A stretch of DNA of 64,000 bases, from contig NZ_WBMS02000050.1 in NCBI RefSeq assembly GCF_008923205.2, positions 1-64,000 of the forward strand, given 5' to 3'. This DNA is from Actinomadura physcomitrii (GTDB lineage: Bacteria > Actinomycetota > Actinomycetes > Streptosporangiales > Streptosporangiaceae). A program made the position numbers and the translations under genes. The number at the start of each line of letters is the position of its first letter. Positions within the stretch are counted from its first letter, which is position 1. Shown here one piece after another: positions 8,668 to 18,427 of the stretch. The notes below the pieces were generated by a model, which saw nothing but the letters and a program-made list of their open reading frames with translations, did not search any database and was not told where the DNA came from.

Positions 8668-9079
8668 TCACCGGTTCAGGTGGCGGAGGTAGGCGGCGCG
8701 GTCGAGGGGGTCGGCGCCGGTGCGCGGCCGCGACGGCGCGGTGACGCGGCGCTCGCCGGACGGCTCGGACCACCAGGTGCCCTCGCCGCGGGCGAGGGCG
8801 GGCAGCGCCGCCTCCGCCTCCCGCGCGCGCCCGGCGGGGATCTCGCCCTTGATCGTCCAGCCGCCCGGTCCGGGCGCGGGCTCGACGGCCGCCGCGCCGA
8901 GGCCGCCGAGCGCGGCGAGGACGGGGCCGAGCGCGTCGCCGGGCACCTCCGCCTCGAACAGCAGCACCGGGGTGGCGCCGGACGACGCGGGCCGCGCGCG
9001 GATCAGCGGGTCCTCGTCGGCGAGGGCGAGGAGCGCGGCGCGCAGCCGTCCGGCGCCGGCGGGGCGCCACCCTGCCTCG
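8668..9079 (-). pseudogene. Remnant of a TetM/OtrA-type ribosomal protection GTPase
   Basis: Read on the minus strand, the frame ending at 8668 is open back to a TGA near 9150. The C-terminal 100 residues resemble domain V of ribosomal-protection/EF-G-like factors: an E-x-E-V-P-x-x-x-L-G-x-V-L-x-x-L strand-helix, then W-T-I-K-G-E-I-P-A, then G-E-G, and the A-D-P-L-D-R-x-x-Y-L-R ending. Just upstream, R-L-R-A-A-L-L-A-L-A-D-E-D-P-L-I resembles domain III, joined directly to domain V. The GTPase domain, domain II and domain IV are missing. No convincing start codon precedes it; the GTG at 8967 has no clear ribosome site. I read it as a decayed gene with 5' truncation and an internal deletion. 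Confidence 0.6.
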
Positions 9080-9237
9080 CACGCGCGCGAACGAGTTTCA
9101 CGCCCCGCGGCGACGGCCGGCCCCCGGCCGGTCCCGGCCAGTGTGGAACGTCACAATCCGGCCGGGCCGGGCCTCATAGAGAGTGAGTCAGCGAGGGCGC
9201 CGGAAGGCGCCCTCCATAGCAGGAAGAGGGGTTCTCC

Positions 9238-9507
9238 TTGTTCACACGCTCCCGCGCAGTGAACCTGCGTACACGCGCCGCCGTCCTGGCCGCCGCGCTC
9301 ACGACCGGCCTCGGTCTGACGGTCGGCGTCGCCGCGCTCCCCGCGCAGGCGGCACCGGCGGCGCCCGCCGCGACGTGGTGGGACGTCGGCACCTATGGCA
9401 CCAAGTCCAAGTGCGTCGACGCCGGCCAGCAGTACGAGCGGGAAGGCTGGCCGTACAGGTGCCTGTACGTCACCGGCGCCGGGTGGGTGCTCGAGATCTG
9501 GCAGTAG
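9238..9507 (+). CDS. Small secreted protein, unknown function
   Basis: An 89-residue precursor with a Sec signal peptide: basic N-terminus, hydrophobic core about residues 14-33 and a likely cleavage after A-Q-A (about 38). The mature part is about 50 residues, rich in aromatic residues, with two Cys (in K-S-K-C-V-D and Y-R-C-L-Y-V) that could form one disulfide. TTG at 9238 is preceded by AGGAAGAGGGG about seven bases upstream; a GTG at 9259 would also keep the signal peptide but lacks a ribosome site. Followed by a strong hairpin, so probably monocistronic. Confidence 0.7.
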   Translation: MFTRSRAVNLRTRAAVLAAALTTGLGLTVGVAALPAQAAPAAPAATWWDVGTYGTKSKCVDAGQQYEREGWPYRCLYVTGAGWVLEIWQ

Positions 9508-9533
9508 CCGGCGTCCGGCACGGGCGTTGAGCA

Positions 9534-9578
9534 GCGGCGTGTTGTCGCCATGAGGGCTTCTTGACGGCAACACGCCGC
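9534..9578 (+). terminator. 11-bp hairpin after the small secreted protein
   Basis: GCGGCGTGTTG (9534-9544) is the exact reverse complement of CAACACGCCGC (9568-9578), with a 23-nt loop. It lies 27 bases past the stop codon of the small secreted protein gene and 44 bases before the next gene, where a transcript would be expected to end. Confidence 0.55.
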
Positions 9579-9621
9579 GACGCGAGGGACCGGCGGTCCG
9601 GTTCTTCCCTAGCCTGGGAGG

Positions 9622-10326
9622 GTGTTGCTGCTGACGACGCTCGACGGCTGGCGCGACCAGCCCGGCCCCCGGTTCGTCCTGTCCGACGCGGGCGCGGTGT
9701 GGGCGCCCGACTCCGAGCCCGACCTGCTCGCCATCGCCGACGACGTGTACGGCGGCGACGCCGGCCAGCTCGTCGCGGTCGCGCTGGACCCCGAGCCGGG
9801 GCTGCGGCCGCCGCGCGGGGTGATCGACAAGTCCGCGGCGACGGCCGTCCGGTACGTGCGGCGCGGGCCGGACGGGCGGCACGTCGCGCTGCTGGACCGT
9901 CCCGCCACCGCCGAGGCCCTCGACCTGCTCCCGCATCCCGAGGGCGGCTGGTACCGGGAGACGTGGCGGTCGGACGTGGCGGTCTCCCCGGACGGCTATC
10001 CGGGCGAGCGGGCGACCGCGACCGGCATCTACTTCCTGCTGCCGCCCGGCGAGGAGTCGATGTGGCACGCGGTGCGCTCGGCGGAGATGTGGCTGTGGCA
10101 CCGCGGCGGCCCGCTGTCGCTCCTGCTCGGCGGGGACGGCGGCGAACCGGCGGACGCGCCGGAGACGGTCACGCTGGGCGCGGACGTGGCGGCCGGGCAG
10201 ATGCCGCAGGCCGTCGTCCCGCCGGGGGTGTGGCAGGCGGCGCGCCCGGCCGGGCCGGACGAGGTGCTGGTCAGCTGCGTGGTCTCCCCCGGCTTCGACT
10301 TCGCCGACTTCCGCGCCCGCCCCTGA
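9622..10326 (+). CDS. DUF952-like / DUF985 cupin fusion protein
   Basis: A 234-residue protein. Residues 1-90 resemble DUF952 (L-L-L-T-T at the start; V-Y-G-G-D-A-G-Q-L-V-A-V-A-L-D at 42-56), and residues 98-232 are a DUF985 cupin of the YML079w type (L-L-P-H-P-E-G-G-W-Y-R-E-T at 102-114, S-M-W-H149, E155-M-W-L-W-H160, and C-V-V-S-P-G-F-D-F-A-D-F near the end). DUF985 proteins are sugar-epimerase-like cupins with no settled substrate. The GTG start at 9622 lies immediately after GGGAGG, closer than usual, so the exact start is not certain. Confidence 0.75.
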   Translation: MLLLTTLDGWRDQPGPRFVLSDAGAVWAPDSEPDLLAIADDVYGGDAGQLVAVALDPEPGLRPPRGVIDKSAATAVRYVRRGPDGRHVALLDRPATAEALDLLPHPEGGWYRETWRSDVAVSPDGYPGERATATGIYFLLPPGEESMWHAVRSAEMWLWHRGGPLSLLLGGDGGEPADAPETVTLGADVAAGQMPQAVVPPGVWQAARPAGPDEVLVSCVVSPGFDFADFRARP

Positions 10327-10340
10327 CATCCGGCATCGAG

Positions 10341-10386
10341 CGCGGCGCGCCGTCTCCTGCGTGGCCTCAAGGGGCGGCGCGCCGCG
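10341..10386. terminator. 12-bp inverted repeat between convergent genes
   Basis: CGCGGCGCGCCG (10341-10352) is exactly complementary to CGGCGCGCCGCG (10375-10386) across a 22-nt loop. It fills the gap between the convergent stops at 10326 and 10396 and can serve both transcripts. Confidence 0.6.
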
Positions 10387-10395
10387 AGCAGGGGG

Positions 10396-11400
10396 TCAGT
10401 CGGAGGAGAAGGCGGCGTCGAACGCGGCGGACGGGGGTTCCATCGCGTTCAGCGCTCGGACGAACTCCAGTGCCTCGGGGGCGCCCTGGAGGCGGTCCAT
10501 GCCGGCGTCCTCCCACTCGATCGAGATCGGGCCGTCGTAGCCGATCGCGTTGAGGGCGCGGAACACGTCCTCCCAGGGGACGTCGCCGCGGCCGGTGGAG
10601 ATGAAGTCCCAGCCGCGCCGCAGGTCCGCCCACGGCAGGTGCGAGGAGAGCCGCCCGCGGCGGCCGTCGCCGGTGCGGACCTTGGTGTCCTTGCAGTCGA
10701 CGTGGTAGATCCGGTCGCGGAAGTCGAACAGGAACCCGACCGGGTCGAGCTCCTGCCAGACGAAGTGGGACGGGTCGAAGTTCAGCCCGAACGCGGGCCG
10801 GTGCCCGATCGCCTCCAGGGTCCGGACGGTCGTCCAGTAGTCGTAGGCGATCTCGCTCGGGTGGACCTCGTGCGCGAACCGGACGCCGACCTCGTCGAAC
10901 ACGTCGAGGATCGGGTTCCAGCGGGCGGCGAAGTCGGCGTAGCCGCGCTCCACCATCGCCTCGGGGGTGGGCGGGAACATCGCGACGGTGTGCCAGATCG
11001 ACGAGCCGGTGAAGCCCACGACGGTGGGGACGCCGAGGCGGGCGGCGGCGCGGGCGGTGTCCTTGATCTCCTCGGCGGCGCGGCGGCGGACGCCCTCGGG
11101 CTCGCCGTCGCCCCAGATCCGCGCGGGCAGGATCGCCTGGTGGCGCTCGTCGGGCAGGTCGCAGACGGCCTGCCCGACGAGGTGGTTGGAGATCGCGAAC
11201 ACCTTGAGGTCGTGCTCGGCGAGCGTCTCGAGCCGGCGCGGGACGTAGTCGTCGTCGGCGAGGGCCTTGTCGACCTCGAAGTGGTCGCCCCAGCAGGCGA
11301 TCTCCAGGCCCTCGTAGCCCCAGCCGGACGCCAGCCGGCAGACCTCCTCGAACGGCAGGTCGGCCCACTGGCCGGTGAACAGGGTGATCGGTCGCGCCAT
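10396..11400 (-). CDS. Sugar phosphate isomerase/epimerase family protein (AP endonuclease 2 fold)
   Basis: A 334-residue TIM-barrel protein of the xylose-isomerase-like family. Candidate metal ligands are in order: E178 (H-E-V-H-P), D209 with H212 (N-F-D-P-S-H), H233 (Y-H-V-D-C-K-D) and E295 (I-S-I-E-W-E-D). Its ATG shares one base with the TGA of the upstream dehydrogenase gene (TGATG), indicating translational coupling. It is the last gene of the ROK-led carbohydrate operon. In such operons this family isomerises or dehydrates the keto-sugar or inositol-like product made by the neighbouring dehydrogenase; the substrate is not fixed by sequence. Confidence 0.85.
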   Translation of the reverse strand: MARPITLFTGQWADLPFEEVCRLASGWGYEGLEIACWGDHFEVDKALADDDYVPRRLETLAEHDLKVFAISNHLVGQAVCDLPDERHQAILPARIWGDGEPEGVRRRAAEEIKDTARAAARLGVPTVVGFTGSSIWHTVAMFPPTPEAMVERGYADFAARWNPILDVFDEVGVRFAHEVHPSEIAYDYWTTVRTLEAIGHRPAFGLNFDPSHFVWQELDPVGFLFDFRDRIYHVDCKDTKVRTGDGRRGRLSSHLPWADLRRGWDFISTGRGDVPWEDVFRALNAIGYDGPISIEWEDAGMDRLQGAPEALEFVRALNAMEPPSAAFDAAFSSD

Positions 11401-12539
11401 CACAGGCTCCCCTCGACGTCGGCCCAGGCCCCGGACGCGGCGCTCGCCGCGACCGCGTCGAGCACCCGCTGCACCCGCAGGCCGTCGGCGAACGACGGGC
11501 TCGGGTCGGTGCCGCCGGCGATCGCGGTGAGCAGGTCGGCGGCCTGGTGGGTGAAGGTGTGCTCGTAGCCGAGCAGGTGGCCGGGCGGCCACCACTGCCG
11601 GGCGTAGGTGTGCACGGGCTCGGTGACGACGATCCGGCGGAACCCCGCCGTCTCGGCGTCCTCGGTGCCGTCGTAGAACCACAGCTCGTTCATCGCCTCC
11701 AGGTCGAACGACAGCGCGCCGGACGAGCCGCTGACCTCGATGCGGAGCGCGTTCTTGCGCCCGGTCGCCATCCGGGTGGCCTCGAACGAGGCGAGCGCGC
11801 CGCCGTCGGTGCGGCCGATGAACAGCGCCGCGTCGTCCACCGTGACGGCGGCCGTCCCGCCGCCGGGCTTCGGGCGTTCCGGGACGAAGGTGTCCATCAC
11901 GGCCGACACCCCGACGAGCCGGTGCCCGGTGACGAACTGCGCGGTGTCGATAATGTGCGCGCCGATGTCGCCGAGCGCGCCCGTACCGGCCCTGTCACGG
12001 TCCAACCGCCAGCTGAACGGCGCCTCCGGGTCCGTCAGCCAGTCCTGCAGGTACTGCGCGCGGACGTGCCGGACGGTCCCGATGCGCCCGTCGGCGACGA
12101 GGTCGCGGGCGAGCGTGACCGCCGGGACGCGCCGGTAGTTGAACCCGACCATCGACCGGACGCCCTTCGCCCGCGCGCGCTCCGCGGCGGCCACCATCGC
12201 CTCCGCCTCCGCCGACGAGTTCGCGAGCGGTTTCTCGCATAGGACGTGCTTGCCCGCGTCCAGCGCCGCGACGGCGATCTCGGCGTGCGTGTCGCCCGGC
12301 GTGCAGATGTCGACGATCTGCACGTCGTCGCGGTGCAGCAGCTGCTTCCAGTCGCCCTCCGACGACGCCCACCCGAGCGTGCGGGCGGCCGCGGCGGCCC
12401 GCACGGCGTCGCGTCCGGCGAGAGCGGCCATCACCGGGGTCAGCGGCGGCCCGAAGAACGGCCCGACGCTGCGCCATGCCTGGGAGTGGGCGCGCCCCAT
12501 GAACGCGTGCCCGACCATCCCGACTCCGACGGTGGTCAA
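11400..12539 (-). CDS. Gfo/Idh/MocA family oxidoreductase
   Basis: A 379-residue NAD(P)-dependent sugar or cyclitol dehydrogenase. The Rossmann motif G5-x-G-x-x-G10 opens the protein, and E102-K-P is the conserved family triad containing the catalytic lysine. A conserved G-D-I-G-A-H-I-I-D segment follows in the substrate domain. TTG at 12539 is chosen because GAGAGG lies about eight bases upstream; GTG at 12548 (nine bases earlier) is possible but would have the ribosome site directly against it. It follows the binding-protein gene after a strong hairpin and overlaps the isomerase gene by one base. Expected to oxidise the sugar imported by the linked ABC transporter. Confidence 0.87.
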   Translation of the reverse strand: MTTVGVGMVGHAFMGRAHSQAWRSVGPFFGPPLTPVMAALAGRDAVRAAAAARTLGWASSEGDWKQLLHRDDVQIVDICTPGDTHAEIAVAALDAGKHVLCEKPLANSSAEAEAMVAAAERARAKGVRSMVGFNYRRVPAVTLARDLVADGRIGTVRHVRAQYLQDWLTDPEAPFSWRLDRDRAGTGALGDIGAHIIDTAQFVTGHRLVGVSAVMDTFVPERPKPGGGTAAVTVDDAALFIGRTDGGALASFEATRMATGRKNALRIEVSGSSGALSFDLEAMNELWFYDGTEDAETAGFRRIVVTEPVHTYARQWWPPGHLLGYEHTFTHQAADLLTAIAGGTDPSPSFADGLRVQRVLDAVAASAASGAWADVEGSL

Positions 12540-12560
12540 TGTGCTCACCTCTCTGTACGG

Positions 12561-12593
12561 GGCGCGCCCGCCGGGGTCTCCGGCGGGCGCGCC
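12561..12593 (-). terminator. Perfect 14-bp hairpin inside the operon, 3' of the binding-protein gene
   Basis: GGCGCGCCCGCCGG (12561-12574) and CCGGCGGGCGCGCC (12580-12593) form a 14-bp stem with a 5-nt loop. It lies between the stop of the solute-binding protein (12608) and the start of the dehydrogenase (12539). Hairpins in this place commonly stabilise the binding-protein mRNA or partly terminate transcription, giving more binding protein than enzymes. Confidence 0.65.
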
Positions 12594-12607
12594 GCGGCCC
12601 CCGGCGC

Positions 12608-13672
12608 TCAGGACTCGAAGCCGAGCGGCAGGTAGCGGCCCACGTTGTCCCTGGTGACGGTCTCCGACGCCAGCGTGATCGACTGCGGCGGCTCCAGCTC
12701 CACCAGGTCGGCCATGCCCTTGCCCTGCGCGAGCAACCGGGCCAGCCGGACCGCGGACGCGGCCATCGTCGGCGGGTAGGTGACGGTCGCCTCCAGCACC
12801 CCGTTGCCCGCCTTGATCTCCCGCATCGCGTTCGCGGACCCGGCGCCGCCGACCATGAAGAACTCCTTGCGGCCGGACTGCTTGATCGCGGCGAGCACCC
12901 CGACGCCCTGGTCGTCGTCGTGGTTCCACAGCGCGTCGATCTTCTTGTGCGCCTGCAGCAGGTTCGACGCGACCTGGTTGCCGGTCTCGACGGTGAACTT
13001 GGCGTCCTGCTTGGCTGTGACGGAGTAGCCGTAGGACTTCAGCGCGTCCGCGAATCCCTTGCTGCGGTCCTGCGTGAGCGGCAGCGTCGCGATGCCCTGG
13101 ATCTCCACGATCACCGGGTTCGACACGCCCTTGGCCTTGAGCTTCTTGCCGATGTAGTGCCCGGCGGACACGCCCATGCCGTAGTTGTCGCCGCCGATCC
13201 ACGTCCGGTACGACAGCTTGTCGGGGAACACCCGGTCCAGGTTGATCACCGGGATGCCGGCGTCCATCGCCTTGCGCGCGACCTGGTTCAGCTGCTCGCC
13301 GTCGTTCGGCAGCATCACCAAGACGTTCACCTTCTCCGAGATCAGCGACTCGACCGCGGAGATCTGCTGGTTGATGTCGTTGGTCGGCTGGACGGGCTTG
13401 AACGTCACGTCCTTGTACTTCTTCGCCTGCGCCTCGGCGTTCTTGGCGATCGCGGCCGTCCAGCCGTGGTCGGCGGCGGGCGCGGAGAACCCGATCACGA
13501 CCTGCTTGCCTGGCTTGTCGTTGTCGCCGCCGAGCGCGCCGGTCTGCGCGGCCGGGGCGGGGTCGTCCTTCTCCTTGTTGCTGGTGCAGGCGGTCGCGAG
13601 GGCGCCGGCCGCGACGGCGGCGCCGCCGAACAGGACGCCTCTGCGGGTGGGGCGGGTGCTCTGGTCGCGCAT
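12608..13672 (-). CDS. Sugar ABC transporter substrate-binding lipoprotein
   Basis: A 354-residue periplasmic-binding-protein type 1 (ribose/xylose class, Peripla_BP_4). The N-terminus combines twin arginines (T-R-R-G-V-L-F at 9-15) with a lipobox ending in Cys29 (L-A-T-A-C), so export as a Tat or Sec lipoprotein is likely. Characteristic segments include the S-A-P-A-A-D-H-G-W-T substrate lip, V-L-V-M-L-P-N-D-G-E-Q and W-N-H-D-D-D-Q-G-V-G. It delivers sugar to the permease encoded upstream in the operon. The next gene downstream is separated by a strong hairpin. Confidence 0.92.
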   Translation of the reverse strand: MRDQSTRPTRRGVLFGGAAVAAGALATACTSNKEKDDPAPAAQTGALGGDNDKPGKQVVIGFSAPAADHGWTAAIAKNAEAQAKKYKDVTFKPVQPTNDINQQISAVESLISEKVNVLVMLPNDGEQLNQVARKAMDAGIPVINLDRVFPDKLSYRTWIGGDNYGMGVSAGHYIGKKLKAKGVSNPVIVEIQGIATLPLTQDRSKGFADALKSYGYSVTAKQDAKFTVETGNQVASNLLQAHKKIDALWNHDDDQGVGVLAAIKQSGRKEFFMVGGAGSANAMREIKAGNGVLEATVTYPPTMAASAVRLARLLAQGKGMADLVELEPPQSITLASETVTRDNVGRYLPLGFES

Positions 13673-13764
13673 GACGTGCTCCTGGTTTCCGGGGGGTGGG
13701 GGCGGGGGGCGCGCGGCGGGACGGACGGGTCAGGGGTGTGTCAGGGGTCGGATGGGCAACGGGG

Positions 13765-14795
13765 TCAGGTGGGCGAGCGCAGGCCGCGGCGCTGCAGCAG
13801 CACCGCGATGCCGATGATCACGCCCTTGGCGATGAGCTGGTCGCTGGTCTGCAGGCCGTTCAGGATGAACAGGTTCGTGATGAGGGTGAACACCAGCACG
13901 CCGAGGATCGACCCGGCGACGGTGCCGCGCCCGCCGGTCAGCAGCGTCCCGCCGATGATCACCGCGGCGATGGCGTCCAGTTCGTACAGGTCGCCGTGGG
14001 TGCTGGAGCCGGTGGTGGTGCGGGCCATGATGATGATCGCCGCGACGCCGCAGCAGAACCCCGACAGCGCGTACAGCAGCAGCGTGTGCCGCCGGACGTC
14101 GATCCCCGCGAGCCGCGCCGCCTCCGGGTTGCCGCCGACCGCGAACGTGCGGCGGCCGAACGTGGTGCGGTTCAGCAGCACCCACCCGGCGACCGCGACG
14201 GCCGCGAAGATGTACACCACCAGCGGCAGCCCGAGCACCTTCGTGGTGGACAGCGACTCGATCGCGTCGTTCTCCGGCCTGATCAGCTGGGTCTTGCGGT
14301 CCGACATCCGCTGCGCCAGCCCGCGCGCCGACACCAGCATCGCCAGCGTCGCGATGAACGGCACCATCCGGCCGTAGGAGATCAGCAGGCCGCTGACGAC
14401 GCCCGCGCCCGTCCCGACGAGGATCGCGCACAGCGCCATCACCGCCGGGCCGTACGACTGCGTCGCCACGGTCGTCGCCCACACCGACGCCAGCGCCATC
14501 ACCGACCCGACCGACAGGTCGATCCCGCCGCCGATGATCACGAACGTCTGGCCGACCGTGATCACCCCGATGGTGGCGGCCAGCGCCAGGATCCCGACCA
14601 GGTTGCCCGAGGTCGGGAAGTTGTCGGGCTCGCTGATCACGCCGACCACCGCCAGCAGCGCCAGCGCGGCGACCAGCCCGAGGTGCCGGAACTCGCCCGG
14701 CCCGCGGCCCGCGCCGGCGCGCCGCAGCGGCCGCAGCGGCCCCTTCGCCCACGCTCCGCGCGCCGGGGCGCCGCGCACGCCCGCGTCCGTCTCGG

Positions 14796-14799
<4 letters not shown>
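13765..14799 (-). CDS. Sugar ABC transporter permease (RbsC family)
   Basis: A 344-residue membrane protein of the branched-chain/ribose permease family (BPD_transp_2), with about eight to ten hydrophobic helices from residue 35 on. The family signature G-G-G-I-D-L-S-V-G-S-V and the C-terminal A-A-V-I-I-G-G-T-L-L-T-G-G-R-G-T loop, which contacts the ATPase, are intact. The GTG start at 14799 overlaps the ATPase stop by four bases (GTGA), giving translational coupling. The first 30 residues are a Gly/Arg/Pro-rich cytoplasmic tail. Confidence 0.92.
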
Positions 14800-16355
<1,556 letters not shown>

Positions 16356-16371
16356 CGGGCCTCCTCGGGGG

Positions 16372-17580
16372 TCAGGAGGGACGCGGGTCGGGCGGCGGGG
16401 AGAACACGTGGTCGCTGATCAGCCGGGCGCCGCCCACCACCCCGGCGGCGCCGGCCAGCTCCGACAGCACGATCGGCAGGTTGCCGGTCGCCAGCGGCGC
16501 CGACCGGCGGTAGACGACGCTGCGGATCTCCGCGAGCAGGGTGTGGCCGAGCCCGGCGACGCCGCCGGCGATGATCACCAGGCCCGGGTTGAAGAAGCTG
16601 ACCAGCCCGGCGAGGACCTGCCCGACGTGCCGGCCGCCCTCCCGGATGATCCGCACCGACGCCGGGTCGCCCGCCGCCGCGGCCTGCGCGACGTGCTCGC
16701 CCGACAGCTCCCCGTGCGCCTCCAGCAACGCGGCGAGCTGCGGCGACTCCCCCGAGCGCGCCGCCGCCCGCGCGTCCCGCGCGAGCGCCGCGCCGCCGAA
16801 GTAGGCCTCCAGGCAGCCGGCGTTGCCGCACGCGCAGATCGGCCCGTCGTCGTCGATCCGGATGTGCCCGATGTCGCCCGCGCTGCCGGACACGCCGCGG
16901 TAGATCGCGCCGTCCACGACGATGCCGCAGCCGATGCCGGTACCGATCTTCACGAGCAGGAAGTCGTCCACCGACCGCGCGAGGCCCGCGTGCAGCTCGC
17001 CGAGCGCCATCAGGTTCACGTCGTTGTCCACCAGCACGGGGCAGCCGAGCTCCGCGCCGATCGCGTCGCGCACCGGGAACCGGTCCCAGCCCGGCATGAT
17101 CGGCGGGACGACCGGCATGCCGTCCCGGAAGCTCACCGGCCCCGGCACGCCGATGCCGGTGCCGTGCACGCGCGGGATCAGGCCCTCGTCGCGCAGCTTG
17201 CCGAGCAGGTCCAGCGCCCGGTCCAGCACCGCGGTCGCGCCCTGCCGGACGTCGCACGCCTCGCTGACGTGGCCGAGCACCTCCAGCGCGCCGTCGGTCA
17301 CCGCGACGTCGATCGAGGTGGCGCCGATGTCGAACGCGACGAACCGCAGGCTCGGCGACAGCCGGACGATCCCGGACCGCCGCCCGCCGCGCGACGCCGC
17401 GAGCCCGGCGCCCTCCACCAGCCCGAGCTCGACCAGCCGGTCCAGCTCGACGGCCAGCTTCGAGCGCGACAGCCGGACGACGTCGCCCAGCTCGGCGCGC
17501 GAGCGCGGGCCCTCGTCGCGCAGCAGCCGCAGCAGCCGTGCCTGATGCACGTTCTGCGGACGAGCCGGCATGCGCATCAC
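16372..17580 (-). CDS. ROK family transcriptional regulator
   Basis: A 402-residue regulator: winged helix-turn-helix at about residues 8-65, then a ROK sugar-kinase-fold domain. The phosphate motif D-I-G-A-T (84-88), the D-N-D (185-187) substrate motif, G-D-I-G-H-I (235-240) and the zinc motif C249-A-C251-G-N-A-G-C256 are all present. Regulators of this NagC/XylR/Mlc class bind a sugar and release DNA. As first gene of the operon it probably represses its own transport and catabolic genes. GTG at 17580 is immediately followed by ATG; either may be used. A candidate operator lies at 17694-17718. Confidence 0.9.
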   Translation of the reverse strand: MMRMPARPQNVHQARLLRLLRDEGPRSRAELGDVVRLSRSKLAVELDRLVELGLVEGAGLAASRGGRRSGIVRLSPSLRFVAFDIGATSIDVAVTDGALEVLGHVSEACDVRQGATAVLDRALDLLGKLRDEGLIPRVHGTGIGVPGPVSFRDGMPVVPPIMPGWDRFPVRDAIGAELGCPVLVDNDVNLMALGELHAGLARSVDDFLLVKIGTGIGCGIVVDGAIYRGVSGSAGDIGHIRIDDDGPICACGNAGCLEAYFGGAALARDARAAARSGESPQLAALLEAHGELSGEHVAQAAAAGDPASVRIIREGGRHVGQVLAGLVSFFNPGLVIIAGGVAGLGHTLLAEIRSVVYRRSAPLATGNLPIVLSELAGAAGVVGGARLISDHVFSPPPDPRPS

Positions 17581-17693
17581 GCCGTCCTCTCGGGTTCCGT
17601 TCGGCGGTCCCGGGGCCGTGTGACCCCGGTCTCATGCGGAGACCGTAACCGGCTTTCGCCGCTTTGAGAAGACCTTTCCTTCAACTCGTACCA

Positions 17694-17718
17694 ACTTTCT
17701 CCATTCGTAGGACAAAGT
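17694..17718. promoter_or_regulatory. Candidate operator of the ROK regulator
   Basis: ACTTTCTCC (17694-17702) and GGACAAAGT (17710-17718) form an inverted repeat with one mismatch in nine and a 7-base A/T-containing spacer. The site lies about 115 bases before the ROK start in an unusually AT-rich stretch, where a promoter for the operon would sit. NagC/Mlc-type operators also have paired-A/T arms around a short spacer. Binding is inferred. Confidence 0.4.
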
Positions 17719-17726
17719 CGGTCATG

Positions 17727-17763
17727 AAAAAGCCCCGGACCGGGACGTGCCGGGTCCGGGGCT
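17727..17763 (-). terminator. Intrinsic terminator of the first conservon
   Basis: AGCCCCGGACC (17731-17741) pairs perfectly with GGTCCGGGGCT (17753-17763). Read on the minus strand the stem is followed by TTTTT (17727-17731), a textbook Rho-independent terminator for the operon ending at 17819. It separates the conservon from the divergently regulated ROK operon. Confidence 0.85.
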
Positions 17764-17788
17764 CTCCCCTCAGCTCAGTACTTCCCGA

Positions 17789-17813
17789 GGGGGACGACCC
17801 CCCACACCCCCTG
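17789..17813 (-). other. G5/C5 hairpin with CCCCCACACCCCCTG motif 3' of the GTPase gene
   Basis: Five G (17789-17793) face six C (17798-17803), followed by the same 15-mer CCCCCACACCCCCTG that follows the hairpin at 81-95. Both copies lie within about 45 bases of the stop of a minus-strand gene. Probably a dispersed 3'-end element; function unproven. Confidence 0.45.
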
Positions 17814-17818
17814 ACGGC

Positions 17819-18427
17819 TCAGTAGGTGACCGGCTGGCGGCCGGCGCTCATCGTGCGCATGATGTGCTCGACGAGCGTGATCAGCACCCGCTTGGCGTCC
17901 TCGCGGTCGCGCACGTCGCAGTCGATCACCGGGATCTCGGGAGCCAGGTCGAGGGCGTCGCGCACCTGGTCGTGGGTGTGCCGCCCGGCGCCGTCGAACC
18001 GGTTGACGCCGATGATGAACGGCACGCCGCGCCGCTCGAAGTAGTCCACCGAGGCGAAGCAGTCGGCCAGCCGGCGGGTGTCGACCAGCACCACCGCGCC
18101 GAGCGCGCCCTTGGCCAGCTCGTCCCACATGAACCAGAAGCGGTCCTGGCCGGGCGTGCCGAAGACGAACAGCACCAGGCCGTTCGGCAGGGTGATCCGG
18201 CCGAAGTCCATCGCCACGGTCGTCGTCGTCTTGGACGCCACCGCCGAGGTGTCGTCGATGCCGATGCTCTTCTCGGTCAGCGCCTCCTCGGTGCGCAGCG
18301 GACGGATCTCGCTGACCGCGCTCACCAGGGTGGTCTTGCCTACTCCGAAGCCACCGGCCACAAGGATCTTGACGGTCAGCGCGGAATCGCCCGCCTGGGC
18401 GGCCGCGTCAGAGCGCACGGATTCCAT
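17819..18427 (-). CDS. cvnD: Conservon GTPase CvnD (ATP/GTP-binding protein)
   Basis: A 202-residue small GTPase-like protein, last gene of the first conservon. The P-loop is GGFGVGKT (25-32), the switch region is S-K-T-T-T-T-V-A-M-D-F-G, and the G3-type F-G-T-P-G-Q-D-R-F is intact. V-N-R-F-D takes the place of N-K-x-D, as is usual for the family. CvnD proteins work with the sensor kinase, roadblock and DUF742 partners in a membrane-associated complex that resembles eukaryotic G-protein signalling. Its ATG lies inside the end of cvnC (20-base overlap). Confidence 0.92.
   Translation of the reverse strand: MESVRSDAAAQAGDSALTVKILVAGGFGVGKTTLVSAVSEIRPLRTEEALTEKSIGIDDTSAVASKTTTTVAMDFGRITLPNGLVLFVFGTPGQDRFWFMWDELAKGALGAVVLVDTRRLADCFASVDYFERRGVPFIIGVNRFDGAGRHTHDQVRDALDLAPEIPVIDCDVRDREDAKRVLITLVEHIMRTMSAGRQPVTY

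Noticed and set aside
11401..13202. 600-codon version of the Gfo/Idh/MocA gene starting at 13202
   Set aside because: The upstream part runs antiparallel in codon phase through the binding-protein gene and has no domain; the Rossmann motif begins right after the start near 12539.
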